The position numbers and the translations under genes are program-made. Below are positions 52,779 through 62,098 of a stretch of 64,000 bases of DNA, piece after piece. The stretch comes from Arthrobacter crystallopoietes (GTDB taxonomy: Bacteria; Actinomycetota; Actinomycetes; Actinomycetales; Micrococcaceae): assembly GCF_002849715.1 (NCBI RefSeq), contig NZ_CP018863.1, forward strand, positions 310,001 through 374,000. The letters are read 5' to 3'. The first letter of the stretch is position 1; the number at the start of each line of letters is the position of its first letter. The notes below the pieces were generated by a model. It was not told where the DNA came from, made no database searches, and saw only the letters and a program-made list of their open reading frames with translations.

Positions 52779-53255
52779 ATGGAGCTCTTGAGCGGACGCG
52801 CTGGAAAACGAGCGGTGGCATTCATCGGCCGCGGCATGCTGGCAGGAATGGCCGGAACCGTGGTCATGACAGCCTTCCAGAGGCTGGTAGAAATGCCGAT
52901 CACCGGGCGCCCGGACAGTTATGCGCCCGCAGAGCTCACGGAGAAGTTCCTGCCGGTGACGGTCGAGTCCATCCGCGGACGCAAGCTGCTGAACTACAGT
53001 GCGCATTTCGCCATCGGAGCCATGTGGGGAGCAGCCTACGGCACCGCCGCGGCACTCGGGCTGCGCGGCCAGAAGGCCATCAATACCGTCTTCGCCGTCG
53101 TGTACGGGGGTGAACTGCTGGGCGGATCGCTGTCCGGTTTCTCCCGGCCATCTGAATGGAGCGCACAGGACTGGGCCGTGGACGTCGTGGACATCTATGT
53201 CCAGGCCCAGGCGACGGGGCTCGTCTTTGACCGCCTGCTGGCACCCAAGTCTTAG
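52779..53255 (+). CDS. Small integral membrane protein (YagU/DUF1440-like)
   Basis: 158 residues with three to four hydrophobic segments: IGRGMLAGMAGTVVMTAFQRLV, YSAHFAIGAMWGAAYGTAAAL, TVFAVVYGGELLGGSL. The GMxAGxxGTxxM pattern resembles YagU-type proteins. Function unknown. Single plus-strand gene between minus-strand neighbours. Weak ribosome-binding site. Confidence 0.75.
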   Translation: MELLSGRAGKRAVAFIGRGMLAGMAGTVVMTAFQRLVEMPITGRPDSYAPAELTEKFLPVTVESIRGRKLLNYSAHFAIGAMWGAAYGTAAALGLRGQKAINTVFAVVYGGELLGGSLSGFSRPSEWSAQDWAVDVVDIYVQAQATGLVFDRLLAPKS

Positions 53256-53312
53256 CCGCCTTGCGGGAGCGGCGGCCGCGTCAGGGCCGGCTAGTTAAGC
53301 GCCACTTAAACG

Positions 53313-53350
53313 AACAGAACGGCCGCAGCATGATGCTGGGCCGTTCTGTT
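53313..53350. terminator. Bidirectional terminator between the YagU-like gene and rplA
   Basis: AACAGAACGGCC / GGCCGTTCTGTT (12 pairs) extended inward by CAGC/GCTG after one bulged G. Confidence 0.88.
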
Positions 53351-53377
53351 GTAGAAGATCCCGTAGGGATTGCTTCC

Positions 53378-54085
53378 TTAGGCTTCGGTGGAAACCTTGG
53401 TGACGTTCGGGTCCATCGAGATGCCCGGGCCGAAGGTCGTTGCAACGGTGGCCTTCGAGATGTAGCGGCCCTTGGAAGCGGACGGCTTCAGGCGAAGCAC
53501 CTCTTCCAGTGCGGCTGCGTAGTTCTCCACCAGCTTGTTGGTATCGAAGGAAACCTTGCCGATGATGAAGTGAAGGTTGGCGTGCTTGTCGACGCGGAAG
53601 TCGATCTTGCCACCCTTGATGTCGTTGACAGCCTTGGCCACGTCCGGGGTCACGGTGCCGGTCTTCGGGTTCGGCATCAGGTTACGCGGGCCGAGGACCT
53701 TACCGAGGCGTCCAACCTTGCCCATCAGGTCCGGGGTTGCCACGGCGGCGTCGAAGTCGGTCCAGCCGCCCTGGATCTTTTCGATCAGGTCATCGGAACC
53801 AACGAAGTCGGCGCCGGCCGCGATTGCGGCTTCAGCCTTATCACCGGTGGCGAAAACCAGGACGCGTGCGGTCTTACCGGTGCCGTGCGGCAGGTTGACC
53901 GTACCGCGGACCATCTGGTCAGCCTTACGGGGATCGACGCTGAGGCGCAGTGCAACCTCAACGGTGGCGTCGAACTTGGAAGGATTGCTTTCCTTCGCCA
54001 GGGTGATTGCCTCGACCGGGGCGTACTGCTTGTCCGCCTCGATCTTGGCTACAGCTGCCTCATATGCTTTGCTGCGCTTTGCCAT
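53378..54085 (-). CDS. rplA: 50S ribosomal protein L1
   Basis: 235 residues. [16 protein letters not shown] start; [29 protein letters not shown] and [16 protein letters not shown] (in parts) are diagnostic. L1 stalk protein and translational repressor in other bacteria. ATG at 54085 is chosen by homology; the frame upstream covers the leader. Confidence 0.97.
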   Translation of the reverse strand: MAKRSKAYEAAVAKIEADKQYAPVEAITLAKESNPSKFDATVEVALRLSVDPRKADQMVRGTVNLPHGTGKTARVLVFATGDKAEAAIAAGADFVGSDDLIEKIQGGWTDFDAAVATPDLMGKVGRLGKVLGPRNLMPNPKTGTVTPDVAKAVNDIKGGKIDFRVDKHANLHFIIGKVSFDTNKLVENYAAALEEVLRLKPSASKGRYISKATVATTFGPGISMDPNVTKVSTEA

Positions 54086-54140
54086 CTGCTTTTTCTCCTT
54101 GTGCAGTTGTGGTCTGCGGACCGCGCCCGGCCCTGCCACT

Positions 54141-54185
54141 ACGACGGCGTTGCCACCTTGAAAAGGTGACGTATGGCGCCGTCGT
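54141..54185 (-). promoter_or_regulatory. Candidate L1-binding structure between rplK and rplA
   Basis: ACGACGGCG (54141-54149) pairs with CGCCGTCGT (54177-54185). Inside, CACCTT/AAGGTG (54154-54168) forms a second helix, with unequal unpaired stretches between the helices. Known L1 mRNA targets are two helices joined by an asymmetric loop that mimics 23S rRNA. It lies 56 bases before rplA rather than before rplK, where L1 repression usually acts. Confidence 0.45.
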
Positions 54186-54256
54186 TCTTTAGTTTTGTCT
54201 TGTTTGCTTCCGGCCTGGGAAACCCTGTGGCCGTTCAGCGGTAACGCCTTGGGGAA

Positions 54257-54688
54257 TTAGCCCTCGACGGTGATGCCCATGGAGCGGGCGGTGCCGGCGA
54301 TGATCTTGGCAGCAGCCTGGATGTCGTTGGCGTTGAGGTCATCCATCTTGGTGGAGGCGATCTCTTCAACCTGAGCCTGGGTCAGCTTGGCTACCTTGGT
54401 GGTGTGCGGGGTTGCGGAACCCTTCTGCACGCCAGCAGCCTTCTTGATCAGTTCTGCAGCCGGCGGGGTCTTGGTGATGAAGGTGAAGGAACGGTCTTCG
54501 TAAACCGTGATTTCAACCGGGATCACATTTCCGCGCTGGGCTTCCGTAGCGGCGTTGTACGCCTTGCAGAATTCCATGATGTTGACACCGTGCTGACCAA
54601 GTGCCGGACCAATCGGCGGTGCCGGGTTGGCGGCGCCTGCCTGGATCTGCAGCTTGATGAGGCCGGTGACCTTTTTCTTCGGGGCCAT
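54257..54688 (-). CDS. rplK: 50S ribosomal protein L11
   Basis: 143 residues. [41 protein letters not shown] (in parts) with the thiostrepton-contact Pro residues. Stalk base, GTPase centre. ATG at 54688. 125 bases after nusG. Confidence 0.98.
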
Positions 54689-54813
54689 ATCGGGTCCTTC
54701 TCTAATTTACGTACCGCAGACACAGGAGCGTGCCGGCGGTGGTTTGGCCGCCATGGCGTGGCGGCCGCCCGCGCAGTTCCGGCTAAAGCGGGCCGGGCTG
54801 CGCGAAATCTTTA

Positions 54814-55680
54814 CTACTGGATCTTGGTGACCTGGTTGAACGAGAGCGTAACCGGAGTCTCGCGCTCGAAGATGGTCACCAGAACCACCAGCTGCTGGGA
54901 TTCCGGCTTGATCTCGGAGATCGTGGCAGGCAAGGTCTCGAACGGGCCGTCATTGACCGTGACCGATTCGCCGACCTCGAAGTCCACCGTGATCGGGGCC
55001 GAAGGCTGTGCAGCCTTGGAGGGCTTGCCACCCTCGGTCTTGCCGGCGGTGACGGTGTGCTCCAGCATGGAGAACACTTCGTTCAGGCTCAGCGGAACCG
55101 GGTTGTGGGCGTTGCCGACAAAGCCGGTCACACCGGGAGTGTGGCGCACGGCGCCCCACGAAGCATCCGTCAGTTCCATGCGGACCAGCACATAGCCGGG
55201 GATGCGCACGCGGTTGACGATCTTGCGCGTGGTGTTCTTGATCTCCACGACCTCTTCCATGGGGACCTGGATCTCGAAGATGTAGTCCTCCATGTTCAGG
55301 GTCTGGATACGGGTCTCCAGGTTGACCTTCACACGGTTTTCGTAGCCGGCGTACGAGTGGATGACGTACCAGTCACCCTCCTGGCGGCGCAGCTTGGCGC
55401 GGAACGCCTCGACCGGATCCTCTTCAGGGGCTGCGGCGGGCTCCACTGCGGAAGCTTCCTCTGCGTCGGCGTCGGCAAGCTCTTCGCCTTCGGCCGGCTC
55501 TTCGCCTTCGGCCGGTGCGGTTTCAACGGTTGCTTCGTCGGCCGGTTCCGTTTCCTCGGAAACTTCCCCGGGAACGTCGGAAGCCGGTGCCTGATCGGCA
55601 CCGGTCTCAGTAGCCTGATCCTCGGCTTCCAGATCAGCGGTTTCCTCGGTGGTCTGCGACTCGAGTTCCTGCTCGGACAC
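54814..55680 (-). CDS. nusG: Transcription termination/antitermination factor NusG with long acidic N-terminus
   Basis: 288 residues; the core alone is about 180. Residues 1-100 are Glu/Ala/Pro/Thr-rich with [10 protein letters not shown] repeats and no basic residue before about 94. The NGN domain begins at [15 protein letters not shown], the KOW domain holds [18 protein letters not shown]. NusG binds RNA polymerase and links it to S10. GTG at 55680 with AGGAAG upstream. Long acidic tails are usual in actinobacterial NusG. Confidence 0.96.
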   Translation of the reverse strand: MSEQELESQTTEETADLEAEDQATETGADQAPASDVPGEVSEETEPADEATVETAPAEGEEPAEGEELADADAEEASAVEPAAAPEEDPVEAFRAKLRRQEGDWYVIHSYAGYENRVKVNLETRIQTLNMEDYIFEIQVPMEEVVEIKNTTRKIVNRVRIPGYVLVRMELTDASWGAVRHTPGVTGFVGNAHNPVPLSLNEVFSMLEHTVTAGKTEGGKPSKAAQPSAPITVDFEVGESVTVNDGPFETLPATISEIKPESQQLVVLVTIFERETPVTLSFNQVTKIQ

Positions 55681-55787
55681 TTAGCTTCCTGCTTTCTTCT
55701 TCAGCTCTGTTGATTCAATGGCGCCTGATTCTCAGGCCCGGCGCGTTGCCGTCTCCGGTGCACACGGCAGAATCCTGAGCAAAGACG

Positions 55788-56057
55788 CTACCGTTCGGGC
55801 GCTCCGTCACCGAAGATGTAGAGCGAGCCCTGGCCGAAAGCCAGATCCAAAACTGTCACGATCAGCATCATGATGACCACGAAGGCAATCACCACGAGGG
55901 TGTAATTCAGCAGTTCCTTGCGGGTGGGTGTGACCACCTTTTTCAGCTCACCGATTACCTGGCGGACAAAAAGGACGATCTTGCCGAAGAATCCGCGCTT
56001 GTCGGACTTCCTGCCTGAGGGGCGTCCCTTGGAGCTGTTGGCAGCCGTTTCGGTCAA
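55788..56057 (-). CDS. secE: Preprotein translocase subunit SecE
   Basis: 89 residues from a TTG at 56057 (TETAANSSKGR after it). GFFGKIVLFVRQVIGELKKVVTPTRKELLNYTLVV (in parts) is the SecE core with one transmembrane helix. A GTG four codons upstream (56069) is the alternative start; the GAGG before the TTG favours the shorter form. Encoded between tRNA-Trp and nusG. Confidence 0.92.
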   Translation of the reverse strand: MTETAANSSKGRPSGRKSDKRGFFGKIVLFVRQVIGELKKVVTPTRKELLNYTLVVIAFVVIMMLIVTVLDLAFGQGSLYIFGDGAPER

Positions 56058-56170
56058 CCTGTGCCTCACTCATCTAGTCCGGTACACGGCCCGCCGGCGG
56101 AGACCGGCAACGCCGCTAGCTTCTACGTTGGATTGCTGAACTGCTGCTTCCCGTCCAAGACGGTTATGCG

Positions 56171-56243
56171 CAGGGCAGACAGGACTCGAACCTGCAACCT
56201 GCGGTTTTGGAGACCGCTGCGCTACCAATTGCGCCACTACCCT
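56171..56243 (-). tRNA. trpT: tRNA-Trp (anticodon CCA)
   Basis: 73 bases. Acceptor AGGGTAG / CTGCCCT with discriminator G; D-arm GGCGCAATTGGTAGC; anticodon arm GCGGT-CTCCAAA-ACCGC with anticodon CCA; T-arm with GGTTCGAGTCC. CCA end not encoded. Placement before secE is the usual one in actinobacteria. Confidence 0.97.
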
Positions 56244-56463
56244 ATGCGTTGAAACCAAGAGGTAAGCGTCCGGAATACGGGCGCAAACCATCATGGCGTT
56301 TTTCAACACCGAGGTCTAAGTCTACGTCAGGGAAACCCTCACGTCGAACCAGCCCTCATGCCGCCTTCACCAAGCGACTCTCCATTATGCAACATTTCCG
56401 CCGTCGTTATTAAACCGAACGGCTTGCAGGGCATTCATCTGGACGCTTTTCCCTGCCCAAGAC

Positions 56464-56493
56464 AGGACAGGCCGCGGGGCAAGCCCCTAAACT
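56464..56493 (+). promoter_or_regulatory. Possible promoter of the aminotransferase gene
   Basis: AGGACA (56464-56469) and TAAACT (56488-56493) with an 18-base spacer, 45 bases before the start codon. Confidence 0.4.
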
Positions 56494-56537
56494 GGGCCAT
56501 GGACCAATTGTTCTGACGCCTCAAAGACGGGAAATCC

Positions 56538-57746
56538 ATGCCTGCCAACGCGCGCATCTCACAGCGCATAGCCTCCATCGCCGAATCCGCCACCCTGGCT
56601 GTCGACGCAAAAGCCAAGGCACTGAAGGCAGCCGGACGTCCGGTCATCGGCTTCGGCGCGGGCGAGCCGGACTTCCCCACCCCGGATTACGTTGTCGAAG
56701 CCGCAGTGAAGGCCGCCCGCGAGCCGCGGTTCCACCGCTACTCCCCCGCCGGCGGGCTTCCGGAGCTGAAGCAGGCCATTGCCGAAAAGACGCTGCGGGA
56801 CTCCGGCTACCAGGTCGACCCGGCCCAGGTGCTGGTCACCAACGGCGGCAAGCAGGCCGTCTACGAATCCTTCGCCACCCTGCTGGATCCGGGCGACGAG
56901 GTTCTGGTGCCGACGCCGTACTGGACCACCTACCCGGAAGCAATCCGGCTGGCCGGCGGTGTCCCGGTGGAGATTTTCGCCGGTCCCGAACAGGGCTACC
57001 TGGTGAACGTCGACCAGCTGGAAGCAGCGGTGACCAAGAACACCAAAGTCCTGCTGTTCGTGTCGCCGTCCAACCCCACCGGTGCCGTGTACTCGCCGGA
57101 GCAGGTTGCGGAAATCGGCCGCTGGGCCGCGTCCAAGGGCCTGTGGGTCATTACCGACGAAATCTACGAACACCTCACGTACGACGGCGTGCCGTTCACT
57201 TCCATTGCCACGGCAGCTCCGGAGCTCGGAGACAAGGTCGTGATCCTCAACGGTGTGGCCAAGACGTATGCCATGACCGGTTGGCGGGTGGGCTGGATGG
57301 TCGGCCCGAAGGATGTCATCAAGGCCGCCACCAACATGCAGTCCCACGCCACCTCCAACGTCGCGAACGTCTCGCAGATGGCTGCGCTGGCCGCCGTCTC
57401 CGGACCGCTGACGGCCGTGGACGAGATGAAGGTCGCCTTCGACCGCCGCCGCAAGGCCATGGTTGACGGGCTCAACGCCATCGAAGGCATCGAATGCCCG
57501 ACGCCAAAGGGCGCCTTCTACGCCTACGCGGATGTGCGCGGGCTGCTGGGCAAGGAGATCGACGGCGTCCGCCCGTCCACCTCGGCCGAACTGGCTTCGC
57601 TGGTGCTGGACAAGGTGGAAGTAGCCATCGTTCCCGGTGAGGCCTTCGGTCCGTCCGGCTTCGTACGCCTCTCCTACGCGCTCGGCGACGAGGATCTGGC
57701 CACCGGCATCGGCCGCCTGCAGGACTTCCTCGGTACCGCCAAGTAA
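56538..57746 (+). CDS. aspC: Class I pyridoxal-phosphate aminotransferase (aspartate aminotransferase type)
   Basis: 402 residues. [51 protein letters not shown] and PLP-binding Lys242 in [16 protein letters not shown]. Fits the subgroup 1-beta aspartate (and often prephenate) aminotransferases. ATG at 56538 with GGGAAA upstream. Monocistronic, ends before a UUCG-loop terminator. Confidence 0.93.
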   Translation: MPANARISQRIASIAESATLAVDAKAKALKAAGRPVIGFGAGEPDFPTPDYVVEAAVKAAREPRFHRYSPAGGLPELKQAIAEKTLRDSGYQVDPAQVLVTNGGKQAVYESFATLLDPGDEVLVPTPYWTTYPEAIRLAGGVPVEIFAGPEQGYLVNVDQLEAAVTKNTKVLLFVSPSNPTGAVYSPEQVAEIGRWAASKGLWVITDEIYEHLTYDGVPFTSIATAAPELGDKVVILNGVAKTYAMTGWRVGWMVGPKDVIKAATNMQSHATSNVANVSQMAALAAVSGPLTAVDEMKVAFDRRRKAMVDGLNAIEGIECPTPKGAFYAYADVRGLLGKEIDGVRPSTSAELASLVLDKVEVAIVPGEAFGPSGFVRLSYALGDEDLATGIGRLQDFLGTAK

Positions 57747-57768
57747 GCCAAGTTAGCCGCCTCATCGG

Positions 57769-57796
57769 GTGCCGGTCTCCTTCGGGAGGCCGGCAC
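57769..57796. terminator. Bidirectional terminator between aspC and the response regulator
   Basis: GTGCCGGTCTCC-TTCG-GGAGGCCGGCAC: 12 pairs with one wobble around a stable UUCG tetraloop. Confidence 0.88.
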
Positions 57797-57830
57797 TCCG
57801 GCTTTAACCCCGTTCCTAGAATCCGGCGGT

Positions 57831-58481
57831 TTACAGGATCCGGCGGTCCACGGCCCAGCGCGTAAGCTCGTGGCGCGAGGACAGCTGGAGTTTCCGCAGC
57901 ACCGCCGACACATGCGTTTCCACGGTCTTGATGGAGATAAACAGTTCCTTGGCCACCTCCTTATAGCTGTAACCACGGGCGATCAGCCGCATGACCTCCA
58001 GCTCGCGGGCCGAGAGCTTGTCCAGCTCGTCGTCAACGGAAGCAACAGCGGCCGTGCCGAAGGCATCCAGCACGAATCCGGCCAGCCGCGGAGAGAAGGC
58101 CGCGTCTCCCCCGGCCACGCGCACCACGGCATCCGAAATCTCCGCTCCGGAAATGGTCTTCGTGACATAGCCGCGCGCACCGGCCCGGATGACGGTCACA
58201 ACGTCCTCGGCGGAGTCCGAAACACTTAGTGCCAGGAACCGGGTGGAGGCCAGCAGATCCGCACAGCCGGCAACCACTTCGGCACCCCCGCCGCCGCGGC
58301 CGCCGGGCAGATGCACATCCAGAAGAACGACGGCGGGCCTCACCTCGTGGATGACGGCAATGGCTTCGTCCACGGTTGCGGCCTCCGCAATGACGTCGAT
58401 CCTGGAATCCAGGTCCGCTTTCAAGCCCGACCTGAAAATGGCGTGGTCATCGACCACGACGATGCGGATGGGGTCGGTCAT
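57831..58481 (-). CDS. LuxR/NarL-type response regulator
   Basis: 216 residues. Receiver with Asp11/12, phospho-acceptor Asp55 (VVLLDVHLPG) and Lys108 (GYVTKTI). A Gly-rich stretch GGRGGGG follows the acceptor site. LuxR-type HTH at about 150-212 (LSARELEVMRLIARGYSYKEVAKELFISIKTVETHVS in parts). The ATG overlaps the kinase stop by four bases. It probably controls the divergent PspC operon. Confidence 0.94.
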   Translation of the reverse strand: MTDPIRIVVVDDHAIFRSGLKADLDSRIDVIAEAATVDEAIAVIHEVRPAVVLLDVHLPGGRGGGGAEVVAGCADLLASTRFLALSVSDSAEDVVTVIRAGARGYVTKTISGAEISDAVVRVAGGDAAFSPRLAGFVLDAFGTAAVASVDDELDKLSARELEVMRLIARGYSYKEVAKELFISIKTVETHVSAVLRKLQLSSRHELTRWAVDRRIL

Positions 58482-59839
58482 GAGTGGTTTCCTTCCTCAG
58501 GATGCTTCAGGCTCAAATGTACTTCGGTGCCGTTTCCGGTGTTGCGGATACGAGCCTCGCCGCCATGGCGCTCCATCCTGCGGATCAGTGATTCCCGGAC
58601 GCCCAGCCGGTCGGCGGGCACATTGGCCAGTTCGAAACCGGGGCCGCGGTCGCGGACGAAGACGTCCGTGCTGCCCCGGGTCTTTTCCAGGTAGACCGAG
58701 ATGCTGCCGCCGGCGTGCTTGGCCGCGTTCTGCACAGCTTCCCGGGTGGCATGGATCAGGGCCTCGTGCTGTTCCGTCATCGGCGCATCGCCCACCGCCA
58801 CCACGTCGATCGGATGACCGTACGCGTCCTCGATTTCCGCAGCGACGGCTTTGATCCGGTCCACCAGATTGCCTTCTTCCTTGCGCTTGTCCCGGTACAG
58901 CCATTCGCGCAATTCGCGTTCCTGGGCACGGGCCAGCCGCGTGACGTCCTGTTCCGAGGCGGCCCGGTTCTGGATCAGGGCCAGCGTCTGCAGTACCGAA
59001 TCGTGCAGGTGCGCCGCAATTTCGGCCCGTTCAGTCTCCCGGATCCTGCCGGAGCGTTCGGCTTCGAGATCGGTCCAGTACTTGACCACCCACGGGGCCA
59101 GGACCAGCCCGACGCCGGCCAGGACGGCCAGCGTGGCCAGCAGCGTCGGCCACATCACGTCCCAGCTGATGGAACCGGAGATCAGGATGAAAATGCCGGC
59201 CACCACGAACACGAGTCCTGCGATGAGCCGTACTACCCCCTGCGCGCCGGTGGCCCCCGCACGGTCCATGATGCCGTTGCGCCGGGAGTTATCCAACTGC
59301 ATCCAGGCGAGCACGGCCCCGGTGACAATGGCGAGCATTGGCAGCCAGGTTTCCCACGGTACGTTGAAGCCTGCCAACTGGGCGACGAAGGCTCCGCCGG
59401 CCAGGACCAGCGCCGCGCCGACAGCGATCTCCCAGCCGCCGCGCTGCATGAGTTCGGCGGTGCGGGTCCTGCCGCCGGGGCCAGCAGCAGAGGTAGCCGC
59501 AGCCGGAGTGCCGATCGGGCGTTGCGCAGGCGGCACGCCGGTTCCCGGCAGGAGGCCAGTCGGCGTTGGACCCGCCGGCCTCGGTCCGCCGAAGTTGCGG
59601 GCGAAGTTTCCGGCGATGTTGCGCGGGTTGAAGGCCGCGTTGTCGGCCCGGGCTGCCTCGTCCGCCGTCGGAACCAGCAGCCAGAGCCAGGCATAGAGCA
59701 ACAGCCCGGCGCCGCTGGCGAGGGTGAGTACGGCCATCGAAATCCTGACCGACTTGACCGAAAGCCCCAGATGGGCGGCCAGCCCGGAGCAGACGCCCGC
59801 AATAATGCGGTCGGCGGGACGGACAAGAGGTGCGTACAT
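58478..59839 (-). CDS. PspC-domain sensor histidine kinase
   Basis: 453 residues. N-terminal PspC domain at 1-57 (RPADRIIAGVCSGLAAHLGLS, WLWLLVP), Pro/Gly linker at 80-120, then four more membrane segments to about 240. HisKA_3-type dimerisation with His267 in AEIAAHLHDSVLQTLALIQ, HATPase_c with REAVQNAAKHA and DRGPGF. The PspC domain is the likely sensor of membrane state. Divergent from a PspC operon. Confidence 0.94.
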   Translation of the reverse strand: MYAPLVRPADRIIAGVCSGLAAHLGLSVKSVRISMAVLTLASGAGLLLYAWLWLLVPTADEAARADNAAFNPRNIAGNFARNFGGPRPAGPTPTGLLPGTGVPPAQRPIGTPAAATSAAGPGGRTRTAELMQRGGWEIAVGAALVLAGGAFVAQLAGFNVPWETWLPMLAIVTGAVLAWMQLDNSRRNGIMDRAGATGAQGVVRLIAGLVFVVAGIFILISGSISWDVMWPTLLATLAVLAGVGLVLAPWVVKYWTDLEAERSGRIRETERAEIAAHLHDSVLQTLALIQNRAASEQDVTRLARAQERELREWLYRDKRKEEGNLVDRIKAVAAEIEDAYGHPIDVVAVGDAPMTEQHEALIHATREAVQNAAKHAGGSISVYLEKTRGSTDVFVRDRGPGFELANVPADRLGVRESLIRRMERHGGEARIRNTGNGTEVHLSLKHPEEGNHS

Positions 59840-59973
59840 GCCTTAATCCAAGCACGCCCGGCGGCGGGTCTGAACCAATCCGCGCGGATCTCAGGGCCCC
59901 TCGGCCACCGCTCAGGGAAGCTTCAGGGTAGCCCCCCATAGAACCAACCGGCGCGGCTTGGAATGATCGGACT
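59840..59973. promoter_or_regulatory. Divergent control region with three TCAGGG repeats
   Basis: TCAGGG occurs at 59891-59896, 59912-59917 and 59923-59928, on the plus strand, 21 and 11 bases apart, i.e. about two and one helical turns. Such same-face direct repeats suit LuxR-type regulator binding. No obvious Shine-Dalgarno before the plus-strand ATG at 59974. Confidence 0.5.
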
Positions 59974-61476
59974 ATGACCTCACACCCCTCTGAACCATCC
60001 CGACCGGAAGGCTCCACGGACCGTCCCGGCGACGAGGATGTCCGCGGCACGGAATCGCCGGCGCCTCCTGCCTACACGCCCCCGCAGCCGTCCGGCAGCA
60101 ACAGCTTCTTCGACTGGTTCCGCAGTCTGGGCACACCGCGCGGACAGGACCGCTGGGTCGGTGGCGTGGCCTCCGGCATCGCCCACCGGGTCGGGCTCGA
60201 TCCGATTCTGGTCCGCGGCATCTTCGTGCTGCTGTTCATCTTCGGCGGCATCGGCGTCCTGCTGTATGGCCTTGCGTGGGCACTGCTGCCGGAACCGGAC
60301 GGCAGGATCCACGCCGAGGAAGCCGGCCGGGGCCGCTGGACCTCGGGCATGACCGGAGCACTGATCGTCACCGTCCTCGGGCTGTTTGCCTGGCCCTTCG
60401 GCTTCTTCGCCGAAGGCTGGGACTTCGGCGGCTTCCTCTGGGCGGTGATCTGGCTGGGAGCCATCGTCTACTTCATCTACTGGCTCGCTACGCGTAACCG
60501 CGCCACGCCGCCGCCGGCATACGGCCCGTACGGTCCTGCACCGCAGGGCTTCGCCCCGGCCGCTCCCGGAGCTCCGGTTCCGCCTGCTTACGGCCCGGCC
60601 GCCGGCTCAGCCGCCGGTTCAGCCTATGGCCTGCCCACTGAGGGCGTGACGGGACGGGAGCAGGATCCGACCATCCCGCTGGATCCGGTTGGCATGCCGC
60701 ACGCCGCCGCCGGCGATCCCTACACCACTGGGGCCCAGCCGGCAACGGAACAGCAGTGGCCCGTTTACACACCCCGGCCGGTTCGTCCTCCGGTGCCGCC
60801 GAAACCGCGGCGGCGCGGGCCCTCCGGTGCCGATATCGCCCTCACGCTGGGAGCAGCGCTGCTGGCGGGCGGCATCCTGCTGGCCCTGAACCAGCTGGGC
60901 TACCTCACCCTGGCCGGCGCCTGGCTGCCGGTAGCCACAGCGGCCGCACTGTTGTGCATCGGACTGGGCATCGTGGTCCTGGGCCTCCGCGGCCGCACCT
61001 CGGGCGTCCTCGGGTTCCTGGCTGCCGTCGGCGTCGTTCTCTCACTGGTCTTTACCGCCGGTGTGCAGTGGCAGACCGCCAACTATGCGGTCGGTACGAA
61101 CTCCACCTGGACTCCCGAAGCGGGGGCACCTGCCAGCGAGGGCTACAGCGTTGTAGCCGGCAACGGAACCGTGGATCTGACCGACGTCACCGCCAGCACC
61201 TTCGGCGGCCCCGTGGTGGTGCCGGTGAACGCGGCGGCCGCGTCCGTGACGGTGATTGTGCCCGAGGACGTTCCGGTAGAAGTCCAGGCCGCCGTGGCGA
61301 TGGGCAACGTTGAATACGAGGCGGACGGCCAAAGCCGGCAGACCGCTGGCATGTGGCAGCCGGGGTCCTTCATCATCAACGACGACGGCTCCGGGCCGGA
61401 CATCATCCTGCAGATCAAGGGCGCAGCCAGCGATGTGAACATTGTTGAAGCCCAGGGAAGGGAAGGCTCGCAATGA
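59974..61476 (+). CDS. PspC-domain membrane protein with C-terminal beta-solenoid (ToastRack/LiaF-like) domain
   Basis: 500 residues. Cytoplasmic Pro-rich start; PspC domain at about 55-110 (RWVGGVASGIAHRVGLD, LAWALLPEPDG); two further helices; Gly/Pro/Tyr/Ala linker at 165-275; four helices at about 288-375. The extracytoplasmic end (about 390-495) consists of short beta repeats (GNGTVDLTDVT, VTVIVPEDVPVEVQAAVAMGNVEY in parts), as in LiaF-type C-domains. Likely an envelope-stress sensor or effector with the divergent kinase. Confidence 0.88.
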   Translation: MTSHPSEPSRPEGSTDRPGDEDVRGTESPAPPAYTPPQPSGSNSFFDWFRSLGTPRGQDRWVGGVASGIAHRVGLDPILVRGIFVLLFIFGGIGVLLYGLAWALLPEPDGRIHAEEAGRGRWTSGMTGALIVTVLGLFAWPFGFFAEGWDFGGFLWAVIWLGAIVYFIYWLATRNRATPPPAYGPYGPAPQGFAPAAPGAPVPPAYGPAAGSAAGSAYGLPTEGVTGREQDPTIPLDPVGMPHAAAGDPYTTGAQPATEQQWPVYTPRPVRPPVPPKPRRRGPSGADIALTLGAALLAGGILLALNQLGYLTLAGAWLPVATAAALLCIGLGIVVLGLRGRTSGVLGFLAAVGVVLSLVFTAGVQWQTANYAVGTNSTWTPEAGAPASEGYSVVAGNGTVDLTDVTASTFGGPVVVPVNAAAASVTVIVPEDVPVEVQAAVAMGNVEYEADGQSRQTAGMWQPGSFIINDDGSGPDIILQIKGAASDVNIVEAQGREGSQ

Positions 61477-61712
61477 GTACTGAAAACAACGACGGCGGCA
61501 TCACCGGCCCGAGCACGGGAACCATTGTTTGGGGCCTGATCGCTGTAGCAGTGGGCCTGCTGGTCCTGCTCAGCGTGCTCTGGGAAATCAGCTTCGACGT
61601 CGGCCACGTCCTGATTGCCCTGCTGATCGGTTCCGGCCTCGCGCTGGTGGCCGGGGGCATCTGGAGCGTCCTGCGCAACAAGGACAATTCGGCCGACGCC
61701 GACGACAAGTGA
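61473..61712 (+). CDS. Small two-helix membrane protein in the PspC operon
   Basis: 79 residues: GTIVWGLIAVAVGLLVLLSVLW and VGHVLIALLIGSGLALVAGGIW are two transmembrane helices, with a polar tail. ATG overlaps the previous stop (ATGA). Family not recognised; position suggests it is part of the PspC membrane complex. Confidence 0.82.
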   Translation: MSTENNDGGITGPSTGTIVWGLIAVAVGLLVLLSVLWEISFDVGHVLIALLIGSGLALVAGGIWSVLRNKDNSADADDK

Positions 61713-62002
61713 CAATCGAACCCAAACACGAAAGCATTGATCCCATGGACACCCTTTACAAGACTCTCCGTTCCATCCCGGTCCGCCGCGGCCCCAACCG
61801 CTGGGTAGGAGGTGTCTGCGGCGGCATTGCCGAGAAGTTCGGCTGGGACGCCACCGTGGTCCGCATCGTTACCCTGCTGCTCTTCCTCTTTCCCGGCATT
61901 GGCGTCGCCGCTTATTTGGTGGCCTGGCTGCTGCTGCCCAAGTATGACGGCAGCATCGCGCTGGAGAGGTTGCTCCAGAGCAAGGGCACCCGCCGCCGCT
62001 GA
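61709..62002 (+). CDS. Short PspC-domain protein
   Basis: 97 residues from the GTG at 61709, which overlaps the previous stop (GTGA); the ATG at 61745 (85 residues) is the alternative. PspC domain: RGPNRWVGGVCGGIAEKFGWD, then a helix with PGIGVAAYLVAWLLLPKYDG. Third PspC-type protein of the locus, counting the kinase. Confidence 0.88.
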   Translation: MTIEPKHESIDPMDTLYKTLRSIPVRRGPNRWVGGVCGGIAEKFGWDATVVRIVTLLLFLFPGIGVAAYLVAWLLLPKYDGSIALERLLQSKGTRRR

Positions 62003-62066
62003 GAGCAGTTATCGCCGGCTGCTGCCGCTGGCTGTTGCCGCCGGGTGCCGCCGACACGGCCGAATG

Positions 62067-62098
62067 AAGGTCCCCGCGAGATCCGCCGCGGGGACCTT
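62067..62098 (+). terminator. Terminator of the PspC operon
   Basis: AAGGTCCCCGCG (62067-62078) pairs with CGCGGGGACCTT (62087-62098), 8-base loop. 65 bases after the last stop. Confidence 0.85.
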
